Assembly (NCBI RefSeq): GCF_001854605.1
Contig: NZ_MKJU01000022.1
Coordinates: 62,001-126,000, forward strand
From: Pseudoalteromonas amylolytica
Lineage (GTDB): Bacteria > Pseudomonadota > Gammaproteobacteria > Enterobacterales > Alteromonadaceae
Direction of reading: 5' to 3'
DNA length: 64,000 nt
The notes beneath the pieces are model-generated. The model ran no database searches and was not told the origin of the DNA. It saw nothing but the letters and a program-made list of their open reading frames with translations. Below are positions 48,123 to 57,832 of the stretch, piece after piece. A program made the position numbers and the translations under genes. The stretch's first letter is position 1. Each line of letters starts with the position of its first letter.

Positions 48123-49114
48123 ATAAGTTTGCATTGAGCGCTCTGTCACTAGCGGTGCTGACCAGCTTTGTATCGGCTTTGAGTCTGGGGGTGATAGCCA
48201 TTGAGCTATCTGATATTTGGCAAGCTTTACTGTCCTATGATGCTACTAATCTAGAGCAAAAGATCATTATAGAGTTGCGTTTGCCGCGTGCCATATTGGC
48301 ATTTTTAGCGGGTGGTGGCTTAGCAATGGCTGGTCTTATTTTACAGACTGTTACGCGTAACCCGTTGGCCGACCCGTACTTATTTGGGGTGTCATCGGGT
48401 GCTTCATTTGGGGTGGTGTTGCTATTTGCATTCACAGGAGTACAAGCGGGCTTAGTACTGTCAGGCGCAGCGTTTGCAGGCAGTTTATTGGCAATGAGTG
48501 CGTTGTTGTTAATTGCTAAAGCGCAACTGAATAACCAAGTGGAGTCTATGCTGCTGGCAGGCGTTGCTTTGTCTTTTTTGTTCAGTGCTTGTACTAGCTT
48601 GCTGCTGTACTGGAGCGACCCACAAGCGATCACTGCCATTGTATTTTGGACATTAGGCAGCTTCTCGCGCGCTGATTGGCAGACATTGTGGCTGCCAGCA
48701 ATCGTGGTTTGTTTGAGCGTAGGTTGCATGTTGTTATTTCGAAGAACGCTCAACGCCATGCTGTTGGGCGATGAAAGTGCCACAACATTGGGCGTGAATG
48801 TGACTAAGTTACGTTTGGGTATGTTGCTATTAAGCTCGTTATTGACTGCGGTATTGGTTGCTATGTGTGGTGGCGTTGGATTTGTGGGTCTAATGATCCC
48901 ACACATAGTGCGCTTTTTTGTGTCGCAAGCAAGCACCGCAGGTTTACTTATTACTGCTTTGAGTGGTGGGCTATTTATGTTGTGGGTGGATATTGTTGCT
49001 CGCACCGTACTTGAGAATCAAGAGTTACCAGTCGGTGTGATCACAGCGGCCATTGGTAGTGTGTTTTTCTTAACTTTGTTGGTGCTACGTAAGCGCACAA
49101 CAGCCTCAATATAG
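48119..49114 (+). CDS. btuC: Cobalamin ABC importer, permease subunit
   Basis: A 331-residue FecCD-family permease with nine to ten predicted helices. The coupling helix and conserved segments GVSSGASFG (about residue 95) and GVGFVGLMIPHIVR (about residues 250-263) are characteristic. With BtuD and the binding protein BtuF, which is encoded at the far end of the same operon, it makes the complete transporter. Overlaps btuD by four bases (ATGA). Confidence 0.93.
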   Translation: MNKFALSALSLAVLTSFVSALSLGVIAIELSDIWQALLSYDATNLEQKIIIELRLPRAILAFLAGGGLAMAGLILQTVTRNPLADPYLFGVSSGASFGVVLLFAFTGVQAGLVLSGAAFAGSLLAMSALLLIAKAQLNNQVESMLLAGVALSFLFSACTSLLLYWSDPQAITAIVFWTLGSFSRADWQTLWLPAIVVCLSVGCMLLFRRTLNAMLLGDESATTLGVNVTKLRLGMLLLSSLLTAVLVAMCGGVGFVGLMIPHIVRFFVSQASTAGLLITALSGGLFMLWVDIVARTVLENQELPVGVITAAIGSVFFLTLLVLRKRTTASI

Positions 49115-49122
49115 GAAAGTAT

Positions 49123-50190
49123 ATGGGTGAGGTACGTAAATTAGACCTAGAATTTGCGGCGCAAATACAACAGAGAATTGATCTTAAAACAAAACCACTC
49201 GGTGCGCTGGGTGATCTTGAGGTACTGGCTAAACAGTTGGTATTGATCTTTTCTCAAGGTTTGAGCTTAGCGCAGTTTGAGTGCGCACGTTTTACCATTA
49301 CTCAGCCTCAACTAGTTGTTTTTGCCGGTGACCATGGCATTGCAGCGCATGGGGTATCGATTGCCCCCAGCGAAGTGACAGGGCAAATGGTCGCAAATTT
49401 CGCCAACGGTGGGGCGGCTATCAATGTGTTTTGTCGTCAGTTTGACTGGCAACTCAGTGTGGTTGACTGTGGAATCTTAACTACGCCAGAACCCGAGTTA
49501 GGCGTTATTTCCCAGCGCCTTGGCACGAGTACTTCGTGTTTTACCACGTCTGCAGCGATGTCACATCAGCAGCTTGAACAAGGTTTGGCGTACGGCAAAC
49601 AATTAGTAGAAAACAAACTGAATCGCAATAGCAACTTGCTGGCATTTGGTGAGATGGGCATTGGCAACACCAGCTCGGCGGCGGCAATTTTTTCGGCATT
49701 AAGTGGCTTGGCTCCGGAGCAAACTGTGGGTAGAGGCACGGGAGTCGATGACGATGTACAAGCCAAAAAGTTGCGATTGATAACACAAGCTTTGCAATTT
49801 CATGGCGAACACTTGAGTACAGCGCGGGATGTTTTACGCTGTTTGGGTGGCTTTGAAATTTGTCAGATGGTTGGTGCCATGCTGGCGGGCGCTCGGCTTC
49901 AAAAAGCAATTTTGGTTGATGGCTTTATCGCAACTGTCGCTGCGATGCTGGCGATTGAAATGGAACCAAACTGCCGTGATTACATGATTTTTGCGCATAA
50001 CTCGGGTGAGCAAGGGCACAGCAAAATGCTGGCTTATTTGCAGGCTAAGCCTTTGTTGAATTTAGAGTTGAGGTTAGGCGAAGGGACTGGGGCCGCACTG
50101 TGTCTACCTATATTGCAAAGCGCATTAGCATTTTACAACGATATGGCCAGTTTCTCACAAGCGCAGGTCAATGATGTGGTGAGCGTGTGA
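49123..50190 (+). CDS. cobT: Nicotinate-nucleotide:dimethylbenzimidazole phosphoribosyltransferase
   Basis: CobT makes alpha-ribazole phosphate from nicotinate mononucleotide and dimethylbenzimidazole, the lower ligand of cobalamin. The 355-residue protein has the family segments KPLGALGDLE near the N-terminus, VFAGDHGIA (about residue 70), GEMGIGNTSSAAA, GRGTGVDD and the catalytic Glu in LGEGTGAA at about residue 320. It overlaps cobS by four bases. Confidence 0.95.
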   Translation: MGEVRKLDLEFAAQIQQRIDLKTKPLGALGDLEVLAKQLVLIFSQGLSLAQFECARFTITQPQLVVFAGDHGIAAHGVSIAPSEVTGQMVANFANGGAAINVFCRQFDWQLSVVDCGILTTPEPELGVISQRLGTSTSCFTTSAAMSHQQLEQGLAYGKQLVENKLNRNSNLLAFGEMGIGNTSSAAAIFSALSGLAPEQTVGRGTGVDDDVQAKKLRLITQALQFHGEHLSTARDVLRCLGGFEICQMVGAMLAGARLQKAILVDGFIATVAAMLAIEMEPNCRDYMIFAHNSGEQGHSKMLAYLQAKPLLNLELRLGEGTGAALCLPILQSALAFYNDMASFSQAQVNDVVSV

Positions 50191-50960
50191 ACAAAGGTGC
50201 TTTTTTGTTGGCCGTGGTATTTCTCACCCGTTTGCCAGTACCAATTAAAGATAAGGTTGATGATTCACAGTTGAACCAAGCTAGCGGTTACTTTTCACTG
50301 GTGGGGCTGCTTGTTGGGTTGTTATTGGCGTTTATCTATCTATTACTGCAAAGCATTTTAACCGCTGAAGTCGCGGTCATATTAACACTCGCTACGGGAA
50401 TATTCGTGACTGGTGCCTTCCATGAAGATGGTTTTGCTGACGTGTGGGATGGCTTCGGTGGGGGTTGGTCGGTTGAGCAAAAGCTCGACATTATGAAAGA
50501 TAGCCGACTTGGCACATATGGCGTCGCCGCTTTGTGTTTATTGTTACTGTTGAAGTACCAACTGTTGGTTAGCCTTGCTGAGCATGGGTACTGGGTGTGT
50601 ATTGCGCTTATCTGTGGGCATACCTTAAGTCGAGCCATGGCGACAAGCATAATCGCTCTTTTACCCTATGTACAACAGGATACGCAAAGTAAAGTTAAGC
50701 CAGTTGTTCAAAGCTTATCAAACCATGCTCGAGTGTATTTGTATGGCTGTGCATTAGCTGTGTTGGTGGTTTTTTGGTGTTTTGATTATTTTAGCATTTG
50801 GCACTGTGCGGCACTGATTGTGAGCTTAACGGTGGTGAGGCGTTTGTGTGTAACTTGGTTTAATCAACAACTCGGTGGATATACGGGAGATTGCCTAGGG
50901 GCTGCCCAGCAAATCTCAGAAGTAGTGATTTATATGGTGTGTTTAGCGATATGGCAATGA
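50187..50960 (+). CDS. cobS: Adenosylcobinamide-GDP ribazoletransferase (cobalamin synthase)
   Basis: A 257-residue membrane protein with seven hydrophobic helices. CobS joins adenosylcobinamide-GDP with alpha-ribazole (phosphate) in the last step of cobalamin assembly. The family's acidic segments are present: GAFHEDGFADVWDGFGGGW (given by its ends GAFHEDG and DGFGGG) and MKDSRLGTYG, which bind Mg2+ and substrate. The stop is overlapped by the ATGA start of cobU. Confidence 0.95.
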   Translation: MNKGAFLLAVVFLTRLPVPIKDKVDDSQLNQASGYFSLVGLLVGLLLAFIYLLLQSILTAEVAVILTLATGIFVTGAFHEDGFADVWDGFGGGWSVEQKLDIMKDSRLGTYGVAALCLLLLLKYQLLVSLAEHGYWVCIALICGHTLSRAMATSIIALLPYVQQDTQSKVKPVVQSLSNHARVYLYGCALAVLVVFWCFDYFSIWHCAALIVSLTVVRRLCVTWFNQQLGGYTGDCLGAAQQISEVVIYMVCLAIWQ

Positions 50961-51487
50961 GCAAAGAGGTTCAACTGATACTAGGGGGAGCACGTTCAGG
51001 AAAAAGCGCGCTGGCGGAGCACAAAGCCAACACTTTACTTACCAATGGTAAGGTCGAGCAGATTGTATATTTGGCCACAGCGCAAGCAAAGGATGATGAG
51101 ATGCTAAGTCGTATTGCTCATCATCAAGCACGTCGAGATAAACAATGGCAGCTTATTGAAGAGCCTTGGCTTGTGCCTGAACAGTTGATGGCACAGCCTT
51201 CACGCTGCTGTGTGTTAGTTGATTGTTTAACGCTTTGGTTGACCTATGGGTTATGTGAAAAAGGGCTGGCAGAATACTTGGCCAAGAAACAGCAGCTGTT
51301 GGCAGCTTTGCAAGGTACTTTAGCTGATGTGATCATGGTCAGTAATGAAGTCGGTCATGGCATTGTGCCTATGGGGGAGTTGAATCGTGAATTTGTTGAT
51401 CAGTCCGGTTGGTTACATCAAGACATCGCAAACATCGCGACCCATGTTGAATTTGTCATGGCCGGATGTAGCTTGAGGCTCAAATAA
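50957..51487 (+). CDS. cobU: Bifunctional adenosylcobinamide kinase/guanylyltransferase
   Basis: A 176-residue enzyme that phosphorylates adenosylcobinamide and then attaches GMP. The P-loop is GGARSGKS right after the start, and the guanylated histidine is in RIAHHQARR. Two in-frame ATG codons lie at 50951 and 50957; the latter forms a four-base ATGA overlap with cobS and fits the family's start. A longer open frame to 50891 is not needed. The stop shares one base with the cobQ ATG. Confidence 0.93.
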   Translation: MSKEVQLILGGARSGKSALAEHKANTLLTNGKVEQIVYLATAQAKDDEMLSRIAHHQARRDKQWQLIEEPWLVPEQLMAQPSRCCVLVDCLTLWLTYGLCEKGLAEYLAKKQQLLAALQGTLADVIMVSNEVGHGIVPMGELNREFVDQSGWLHQDIANIATHVEFVMAGCSLRLK

Positions 51488-52965
51488 TGGCGAAAACACT
51501 GATGGTACAGGGGACCACCTCTGATGCAGGTAAAAGCACGCTTGTGGCGGGGTTGTGTCGTGTGTTTGCACGCAGAGGCATGCAGGTTGCCCCTTTCAAA
51601 CCACAGAATATGGCACTGAACAGTGCGGTGACACCTTGTGGTGGAGAGATAGGGAGGGCGCAAGCGCTGCAAGCGGTTGCCGCAAAAGTTGCCCTCAACA
51701 CGGACTTTAACCCTATATTGCTAAAGCCAAATAGTGATACCGGTGCACAGGTGATCATCCACGGCCGTGCAATTAGCAATATGGAAGCGGCGAAATACCA
51801 TGACTATAAAAAAGTGGCGATGCAAGCTGTATTGCAATCTCATCAACGGCTAGAAGCACAATATGAGTTGATATTGGTCGAAGGGGCGGGCAGTCCGGCG
51901 GAAATTAACTTGAGGGAAAATGATATCGCCAATATGGGCTTTGCCTGCGCGGTTGATTGTCCTGTTATCATCGTGGCGGATATCGACAAAGGAGGGGTGT
52001 TTGCTCACCTTGTTGGTACCTTGGCGCTGCTTAGTGAGCAAGAGCAAGCCTTGGTGAAAGGGTTTGTGATCAACCGCTTTCGTGGAGACATAAGCTTATT
52101 ACAATCAGGTTTGGACTGGCTTGAGGAATATACTGGCAAACCCGTGTTGGGTGTGATGCCGTATTTGCATGCACTTAACCTTGATGCAGAGGATGCCGTA
52201 ACAATCGAAAACCATGTGGTAGACACACAGTTAAAGGTGAGTGTGCTGCTGTTGCCGCATATTAGTAATCACACAGATTTTGATAGTTTGCGGTTACACC
52301 CCAACGTGGATTTAACTTATGTGCGCCATGAACAACAAATAGGCCCAACGGATCTCATCATTATTCCGGGCAGTAAAAATGTGCTCGGTGATATGGCCTT
52401 TGTGAAGACGCAGAGTTGGCAGGCAGAGATAACACGGCATTTGCGTTTTGGTGGCAAATTATTGGGTGTCTGTGGTGGCTTACAAATGTTGGGGCAGGCG
52501 ATTTATGACCCCGAAGGCATTGAGTCATCACAAAAACAAATCAGTGCGTTAAATCTTGCCCAGTTCACCACCACGCTTGGGGGCAACAAAACTTTAACCC
52601 AAGTATCGGGGCAATGTTTGCTGGGCGATGCAGCAACGGCCATCAAAGGGTATGAAATTCACTGTGGTATCAGCGAAGGGAAGGCTTTGAATCGGCCATT
52701 TATACGCTTTACTAATCACCCTGAAAATATCACTCAAGATGGTTTTATATCAGGTGATAATCAGATTGTGGGTACTTACTTACATGGGCTGTTTGATACC
52801 CCGGATGCAGCCAATGTGATACTTGCATGGGCCAGTGATGGACGCGTGCAGGCCAATGCATTTGACCTCGCTGCGCATCGAGAACAACAGCTAGAGCGTT
52901 TAGCCGATACCTGCGAGCAACACTTGGATATAGATAAGCTGCTAGCCTTAGCATCAAAAGCATAG
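51487..52965 (+). CDS. cobQ: Cobyric acid synthase
   Basis: A 492-residue amidotransferase that amidates the b, d, e and g side chains of adenosylcobyrinic a,c-diamide, with glutamine as donor. The N-terminal ATP-binding domain starts [13 protein letters not shown], and the C-terminal class I glutaminase has the nucleophile in [10 protein letters not shown] (Cys about residue 331) and its His in LHGLFDT. The gene is in the middle of the B12 operon. No early corrin genes are present here, so cobyric-acid amidation would serve salvaged precursors or genes elsewhere. Confidence 0.95.
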   Translation: MAKTLMVQGTTSDAGKSTLVAGLCRVFARRGMQVAPFKPQNMALNSAVTPCGGEIGRAQALQAVAAKVALNTDFNPILLKPNSDTGAQVIIHGRAISNMEAAKYHDYKKVAMQAVLQSHQRLEAQYELILVEGAGSPAEINLRENDIANMGFACAVDCPVIIVADIDKGGVFAHLVGTLALLSEQEQALVKGFVINRFRGDISLLQSGLDWLEEYTGKPVLGVMPYLHALNLDAEDAVTIENHVVDTQLKVSVLLLPHISNHTDFDSLRLHPNVDLTYVRHEQQIGPTDLIIIPGSKNVLGDMAFVKTQSWQAEITRHLRFGGKLLGVCGGLQMLGQAIYDPEGIESSQKQISALNLAQFTTTLGGNKTLTQVSGQCLLGDAATAIKGYEIHCGISEGKALNRPFIRFTNHPENITQDGFISGDNQIVGTYLHGLFDTPDAANVILAWASDGRVQANAFDLAAHREQQLERLADTCEQHLDIDKLLALASKA

Positions 52966-52988
52966 AGAAAATTAATAACGAGGAATTT

Positions 52989-53600
52989 ATGAGCGACTCA
53001 GAAAGTAACAAGAATCAGCAAAAGCATCGGCAAAGGCAGCAAAAAGTTAAGGAACAAGTGGACGCCAAGGTTGCCGCCGCTGACAAAGTGCAAGGCATTT
53101 TTCAAGTGATCACAGGTAATGGTAAAGGCAAATCAACCTCGGGGTTTGGGACAGTGGCACGCTGTGCCGGTCATGGTAAGCAAGCGGTTGTGGCACAATT
53201 TATCAAAGGAATGTGGGAATGTGGTGAGCGTAACTTGCTAGAAAAGGCGGGGGTTCCTTTTGCGGTGATGAAAACAGGATTTACCTGGGAGACGCAGAAT
53301 CGTGAAACTGACACTCAAGCCGCGCAACAAACTTGGCAGCAAGCTAAGGCATGGTTACAAGATGACAGCATTGATTTGGTGCTGCTTGACGAACTTACCT
53401 ACATGGTCAGTTACGATTATATTGATCTTGAGGAAGTACTTCATGCAATCGCACATCGCCCTAAAATGCAGTCAGTGATTGTGACAGGTCGTGGCGCGCA
53501 TCGAAAACTTACGGAATTAGCTGATACGGTCAGTGAAGTTCGCAATGTTAAGCATGCCTTTGAGTCTGGTATTAAAGCGCTAGAAGGGTTTGACTTCTAA
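52989..53600 (+). CDS. cobO: Corrinoid adenosyltransferase
   Basis: A 203-residue BtuR/CobO/CobA-type ATP:cob(I)alamin adenosyltransferase. The P-loop is GNGKGKST at about residue 40, after a charged Gln/Lys-rich N-terminal tail. LVLLDELTYMVS and SVIVTGRGAHR are the other family motifs. It attaches the 5'-deoxyadenosyl ligand to corrinoids. Its stop shares one base with the btuF ATG. Confidence 0.94.
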   Translation: MSDSESNKNQQKHRQRQQKVKEQVDAKVAAADKVQGIFQVITGNGKGKSTSGFGTVARCAGHGKQAVVAQFIKGMWECGERNLLEKAGVPFAVMKTGFTWETQNRETDTQAAQQTWQQAKAWLQDDSIDLVLLDELTYMVSYDYIDLEEVLHAIAHRPKMQSVIVTGRGAHRKLTELADTVSEVRNVKHAFESGIKALEGFDF

Positions 53601-54442
53601 TGTTTTATATACGTTTATGCTTAGTTATCATTGGCTTATCTTTTAGCTGTGGGCATGCCAATGAGGCAAAGCGGATCGTTGCATTGGCGCCTCATATTGT
53701 CGAAAACTTGTTTGCCATAGGGGCAGGTGAGCACATCGTCGGCACAGTAGAGTATGCAGATTATCCAGCTGCTGCGAACGACATTGTTCGTGTTGGAGGT
53801 CACAATGGCATCATGCTAGAAAAAGTATTGGCATTGAAGCCTGACTTAGTGATTGCTTGGCATTTGGGCAACAAAAAGGATGATCTTGATAAACTCGAAA
53901 AGCTGGGTATTCGTGTGATTTTCAGCGATACCAAAGACATTAGCAAGGTTGCAGATGAATTACGCTTATTTGGTACGTTAACTGGCAAAAGCGTGCGGGC
54001 AGAGCAACTCGCTCAACAGTTTACGACGCGTTTTAATAGCATAAAAAAGCGCTACCAAGGAGCTCAACGATTAAAGGTGTTTTATCAGCTTTGGCCCGAG
54101 CCAATGATGACGATAAACCGTAATACATGGATTCATCAGCTATTGGAATTGTGTAGTGTAGATAACGTATTTGCTGATAGCTCAATGGAGTATCCGCAAA
54201 TTAGTGTTGAAAATGTGCTTAAGAGAAAGCCTGAAGTTATTGTGCTGCCCAATGAAAAAAGCAAAAAGGTGATGCCCACCACTAATTGGCAAGCTTGGCC
54301 TGAGATCCCAGCGGTTCAATCTCAACAATTTATCGAGGTAAATGCGGACTTACTGCATCGCTACAGTACACGGGTGCTTGATGGGGTGACGGATATGTGT
54401 GATAAAATGCAATTAGCTCGCGCACACTATGATAAAAACTAA
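53600..54442 (+). CDS. btuF: Periplasmic cobalamin-binding protein
   Basis: A 280-residue type III (FepB/BtuF-like) solute-binding protein with a signal peptide (about 1-20, FSCGHANEA). The family opening [19 protein letters not shown] and the [26 protein letters not shown] segment (ends VGGHNG and VIAWH) are visible, with a long backbone helix in the middle. It delivers vitamin B12 to the BtuCD importer encoded at the head of the same operon. Last gene of the riboswitch-controlled unit. Confidence 0.92.
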   Translation: MFYIRLCLVIIGLSFSCGHANEAKRIVALAPHIVENLFAIGAGEHIVGTVEYADYPAAANDIVRVGGHNGIMLEKVLALKPDLVIAWHLGNKKDDLDKLEKLGIRVIFSDTKDISKVADELRLFGTLTGKSVRAEQLAQQFTTRFNSIKKRYQGAQRLKVFYQLWPEPMMTINRNTWIHQLLELCSVDNVFADSSMEYPQISVENVLKRKPEVIVLPNEKSKKVMPTTNWQAWPEIPAVQSQQFIEVNADLLHRYSTRVLDGVTDMCDKMQLARAHYDKN

Positions 54443-54453
54443 AGGAAACCAGC

Positions 54454-55113
54454 ATGACAACTTGGCAAGATGTACTGGGTCAGGAAAAACAGCAAGGCTA
54501 TTTTCAAGATACACTAAACTATGTGGCGCAACGCCGCAGTGAGGGTGTCACGGTTTACCCACCACAAGAGCAAGTCTTTGAAGCCTTCAAGGCTACGCCG
54601 TTTGAAAACGTCAAAGTCGTGATATTAGGACAAGACCCGTATCATGGTCCAAATCAAGCCCATGGCCTGTGCTTTTCAGTGCTCCCTGGTATTAAGCCGC
54701 CGCCGTCATTAGCAAATATGTACAAAGAACTGGCTCAGGATATTGAGGGGTTTAGCATTCCTAATCATGGCTACTTATTACCATGGGCTGAGCAAGGTGT
54801 ATTGCTGCTCAACACGGTATTGACTGTTGAGCAAGGTGAAGCGCACTCCCATAAAAAGTTGGGCTGGGAGCGCTTTACTGATGTGGTCATTGAGCAATTA
54901 AACACGCACAGTGACGGTATCGTGTTTTTGTTGTGGGGCGCACACGCGCAGAAAAAAGGTAAAAACATAGATAAGCGCCGCCACCATGTTTTGCACGCTC
55001 CGCATCCTTCTCCCTTGTCAGTCCACCGAGGGTTCTTTGGCTGCCAACACTTCTCTAAAACCAATCAGCTACTACAGGAGATGGGTAAGCAACCCATTAA
55101 CTGGCAGGTTTAG
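54454..55113 (+). CDS. ung: Uracil-DNA glycosylase
   Basis: A family 1 UDG of 219 residues that removes uracil from DNA. The water-activating motif GQDPYHG (Asp61) and the C-terminal [11 protein letters not shown] loop (catalytic His about 187) are complete. It is 11 bases downstream of btuF, possibly on read-through from the cobalamin operon. A strong bidirectional terminator follows. Confidence 0.97.
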   Translation: MTTWQDVLGQEKQQGYFQDTLNYVAQRRSEGVTVYPPQEQVFEAFKATPFENVKVVILGQDPYHGPNQAHGLCFSVLPGIKPPPSLANMYKELAQDIEGFSIPNHGYLLPWAEQGVLLLNTVLTVEQGEAHSHKKLGWERFTDVVIEQLNTHSDGIVFLLWGAHAQKKGKNIDKRRHHVLHAPHPSPLSVHRGFFGCQHFSKTNQLLQEMGKQPINWQV

Positions 55114-55151
55114 AGCTAGATAGTGAAGAACATTTGACTTTGACGAACATT

Positions 55152-55177
55152 AAAAAAGGCTCAAAGGAGCCTTTTTT
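55152..55177. terminator. Bidirectional terminator between ung and the DUF3545 gene
   Basis: AAAAAAGGCTC (55152-55162) with GAGCCTTTTTT (55167-55177) around the loop AAAG. Confidence 0.9.
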
Positions 55178-55197
55178 AATGGTTAAATTTAGATGAA

Positions 55198-55389
55198 TTA
55201 GATGAAGTCTAATTCGTCTAAATCTAGGTTGTCTGCGAAGTAATCTAATTCCTGTAGTTCTTTGCGAAGACGCTGTTTATCTTTTAGCGCTTCTATTTCA
55301 CGCCATTTTCGTTTTTGCTTTTTCTGAGAGGTTCGTTTTTGTATTTCAGGACCTTCTAATATTTCTATTATATCGTCTAGGCTATCCAT
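55198..55389 (-). CDS. DUF3545 family small protein
   Basis: A 63-residue highly charged protein with a basic stretch (about 18-30) followed by the family's KRKWREIEALKDKQRLRKEL segment and an acidic tail ending LDELDFI. This is the DUF3545 pattern seen in Vibrio and Pseudoalteromonas. No function is established. AGGAGA lies before the ATG. It is transcribed alone, convergent to ung. Confidence 0.85.
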   Translation of the reverse strand: MDSLDDIIEILEGPEIQKRTSQKKQKRKWREIEALKDKQRLRKELQELDYFADNLDLDELDFI

Positions 55390-55552
55390 GAATTTCTCCT
55401 ATTGATTATTAACCTCAATAACGCTTTTGCGCTTAATTTCGCACGTTAAGCAACTTTGGTATATCACAACTTGCGTAAAAATAAAACACAAATGTGTCGA
55501 TTGGGTTAAAGTCAAGTGACAGTTTGATGAAAATCAACAAATAGGAGGGATT

Positions 55553-55577
55553 AAAAAACGCCACATGAAGCGGCGTT
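55553..55577 (-). terminator. Terminator of talB
   Basis: On the minus strand AACGCC is paired with GGCGTT around a nine-base loop, followed by six T. Confidence 0.85.
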
Positions 55578-55600
55578 ATTTTAGGAATTAGTGGGCGCGA

Positions 55601-56551
55601 TTAAAGGGCTTTAAAGCGCGTCTCTAGTTCTTCTTGCGCTTGGGCGAAAGCGCGAATACCTTCGGCTAGCTTTTCTGTTGCCATGGCATCTTCGTTATGT
55701 AACCAGCGGAATTGCGCTTCACTTAATGGTGCAGGTTTAGCCTCTAGGTCATAGTTGCTTTCGAGTAAATAATCAGGTGCATCGGTTAACTCACCTAACT
55801 CTTCAAGTAACGCAGGACTAATCGTTAATTTGTCACAGCCCGTTAGTGCGATTATTTCACCCGTGTTTCTGAAGCTTGCACCCATTACTACCGTTTTATA
55901 ACCATGACGCTTGTAAAACTCGTAGATGCTGCGAACCGACTGAACACCAGGATCGGCAAGTGGATCGGTTGGTTTTTCTAAGCCGTTGGCAACATGCCAG
56001 TCTAAAATTCTGCCCACAAATGGAGAAATCAAAAACACGTTTGCATCAGCACATGCGCGGGCTTGAGCTTGGCTAAATAGCAAGGTCAAATTACATTTGA
56101 TACCCTCTTTTTCTAATTGCTCAGCTGCCTTGATGCCTTCCCAAGTGGATGCAATTTTAATCAGTATCTTGTCTTGGCTCACACCTTCTTTGCGATAAAG
56201 CGACAATAAGCTTTTTGCTTTATCAATGGTCGCTTGTGTATCAAACGATAGGCGAGCATCCACTTCTGTAGAGATGTAGCCTGGGACGATATCTGCGATT
56301 TCTTTACCAATTAAAACTGCAAAATAATCACATGCAAGCTCTAACTGTTTATCCATGTCTGTGTGTGCTGACTTTGCGTAGTCCCATGCTTTTTGAAGAT
56401 AAGCTTGATAGGCTGGCATTTCGCTCGCTTTTAAAAGCAGCGATGGATTAGTTGTAGCATCTTCTGGTTGATGCTTACGAATTGCTTCAATATCGCCAGT
56501 ATCGGCAACGATCGAAGAGTGCTGTTTGAGCCTATCTAGTGCTGATGTCAT
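55601..56551 (-). CDS. talB: Transaldolase
   Basis: A 316-residue class I aldolase of the pentose phosphate pathway, which moves a three-carbon unit between sedoheptulose-7-phosphate and glyceraldehyde-3-phosphate. The Schiff-base lysine is in [11 protein letters not shown] (about residue 130), and the N-terminal DATTNPSLL and SFRNTGEI segments are typical. Length is normal. It is transcribed alone and diverges from yaaA across a 266-base spacer. Confidence 0.96.
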   Translation of the reverse strand: MTSALDRLKQHSSIVADTGDIEAIRKHQPEDATTNPSLLLKASEMPAYQAYLQKAWDYAKSAHTDMDKQLELACDYFAVLIGKEIADIVPGYISTEVDARLSFDTQATIDKAKSLLSLYRKEGVSQDKILIKIASTWEGIKAAEQLEKEGIKCNLTLLFSQAQARACADANVFLISPFVGRILDWHVANGLEKPTDPLADPGVQSVRSIYEFYKRHGYKTVVMGASFRNTGEIIALTGCDKLTISPALLEELGELTDAPDYLLESNYDLEAKPAPLSEAQFRWLHNEDAMATEKLAEGIRAFAQAQEELETRFKAL

Positions 56552-56704
56552 TGGTTTTCCTCATTCCTATTTGCAGCAAAATTTCGAGAAATCTTAGTGC
56601 TCCTATGTTGCAGTACCATGACGGCCATTAATAGGTCAATTGTCCGTATTTATGCGGATAACACTATTAGGTGGGCGTTCACAGTGTACAAAAAGTAGGG
56701 ACAC

Positions 56705-56734
56705 TTGATTTGAATTGTTGTTATCCCCTATAAA
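56705..56734 (+). promoter_or_regulatory. Sigma-70-like promoter for yaaA
   Basis: TTGATT (56705-56710), an 18-base spacer and TATAAA (56729-56734). It is about 85 bases before the yaaA ATG. The assignment is by consensus only. Confidence 0.45.
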
Positions 56735-56817
56735 ATCAAGGGTTATTCAACACTTGAAGTAAATGGGGGATAGTGTTGAAATTGACATTAAACAAATTTT
56801 AAGTCAATAGGCTCACC

Positions 56818-57597
56818 ATGATCACGGTTATCTCACCTGCAAAAAATTTAGACTTTGAAACGCCATCTCATATATCGCATTTTACACAACCAGAATTACT
56901 ACAGCACAGTGAAGAGTTGATAAAAGTATGTCGCACCTTATCAATGCAACAGGTTGCTAGCTTAATGAAGATTAGTGACAAGCTTGCTGGGTTGAACGTA
57001 GCGCGCTTTAATGATTGGTCTGTGCCTTTCACGGCTCAAAATGCAAAACAGGCGGTACTGGCTTTTAATGGTGATGTATATAGTGGGCTGGAAGCCAACA
57101 CGCTTAGTGAGGATGCGCTTGCTTATGCGCAGCAGCATTTGCGGATTTTATCTGGTTTGTATGGTGTATTAAAACCACTGGATTTGATGCAGGCGTATCG
57201 ATTAGAAATGGGCACTAAGCTCGACAATCCCAAAGGTAAGAATTTATATGAATTTTGGGGCAGTATTATCGCTCAAAAATTAAATGAAGCGTTGGCACAG
57301 AGTAAATCATCACAGTTGGTTAACCTCGCTTCCAATGAGTATTTTAAGGCCGTGGATAAGAAATCTCTTGAGGGTGAGATTATTACGCCGGTCTTTAAAG
57401 ATTGTAAAAATGGCCAATATAAAGTGATTAGCTTTTATGCGAAAAAAGCGCGAGGGATGATGGCTCGCTATATTATGGAACAGCAAGTGACAAGTCTGGA
57501 CACGTTACGAGAGTTTGATATGGCAGGTTACTACTACAGCGAGCAAGCCACGACAAAAGCCAATGAGCCTGTCTTCTTGCGAGAAGAACAAAACTAG
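56818..57597 (+). CDS. yaaA: Peroxide stress protein YaaA
   Basis: A 259-residue protein of the YaaA/DUF328 family, opening [13 protein letters not shown]. YaaA reduces free intracellular iron and DNA damage during hydrogen peroxide stress and is under OxyR control in E. coli. The conserved [17 protein letters not shown] and LYEFWGS segments are present. The leader holds inverted repeats (see findings). A strong terminator lies directly after the stop. Confidence 0.94.
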   Translation: MITVISPAKNLDFETPSHISHFTQPELLQHSEELIKVCRTLSMQQVASLMKISDKLAGLNVARFNDWSVPFTAQNAKQAVLAFNGDVYSGLEANTLSEDALAYAQQHLRILSGLYGVLKPLDLMQAYRLEMGTKLDNPKGKNLYEFWGSIIAQKLNEALAQSKSSQLVNLASNEYFKAVDKKSLEGEIITPVFKDCKNGQYKVISFYAKKARGMMARYIMEQQVTSLDTLREFDMAGYYYSEQATTKANEPVFLREEQN

Positions 57598-57604
57598 AAC
57601 GATG

Positions 57605-57627
57605 AAAGCGTGCATTGCACGCTTTTT
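57605..57627 (+). terminator. Terminator of yaaA
   Basis: AAAGCGTGC (57605-57613) with GCACGCTTT (57617-57625) around ATT; TTTTT follows. Confidence 0.88.
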
Positions 57628-57832
57628 CAATTTGCTTCCAACCCCCTCCTATTTGCTAAGTTAAGCCATCTGTTTAGACTCGCAAAATGTCATCTTTTCT
57701 TTGTTATCTAATGGCTATGATGCCAAGGTAAAAATTTATACTGGCGCATACCAAATACCAGCTGCTCTTCTATACTTGATTAAAATTTAAGTAATTTATG
57801 TGTCGTACGGTAACGACAAAAAGGAAATAGTA

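Noticed and set aside
48235-49005. 256-residue open frame antisense to btuC
   Set aside because: Lies entirely within btuC on the other strand, is rich in Asn, Thr and Pro from the antisense of membrane codons and has no family resemblance or ribosome-binding site.
56639-56662. TGTCCG-N8-CGGATA dyad upstream of talB
   Set aside because: Short, one mismatch, and not like an operator I can name; left out.
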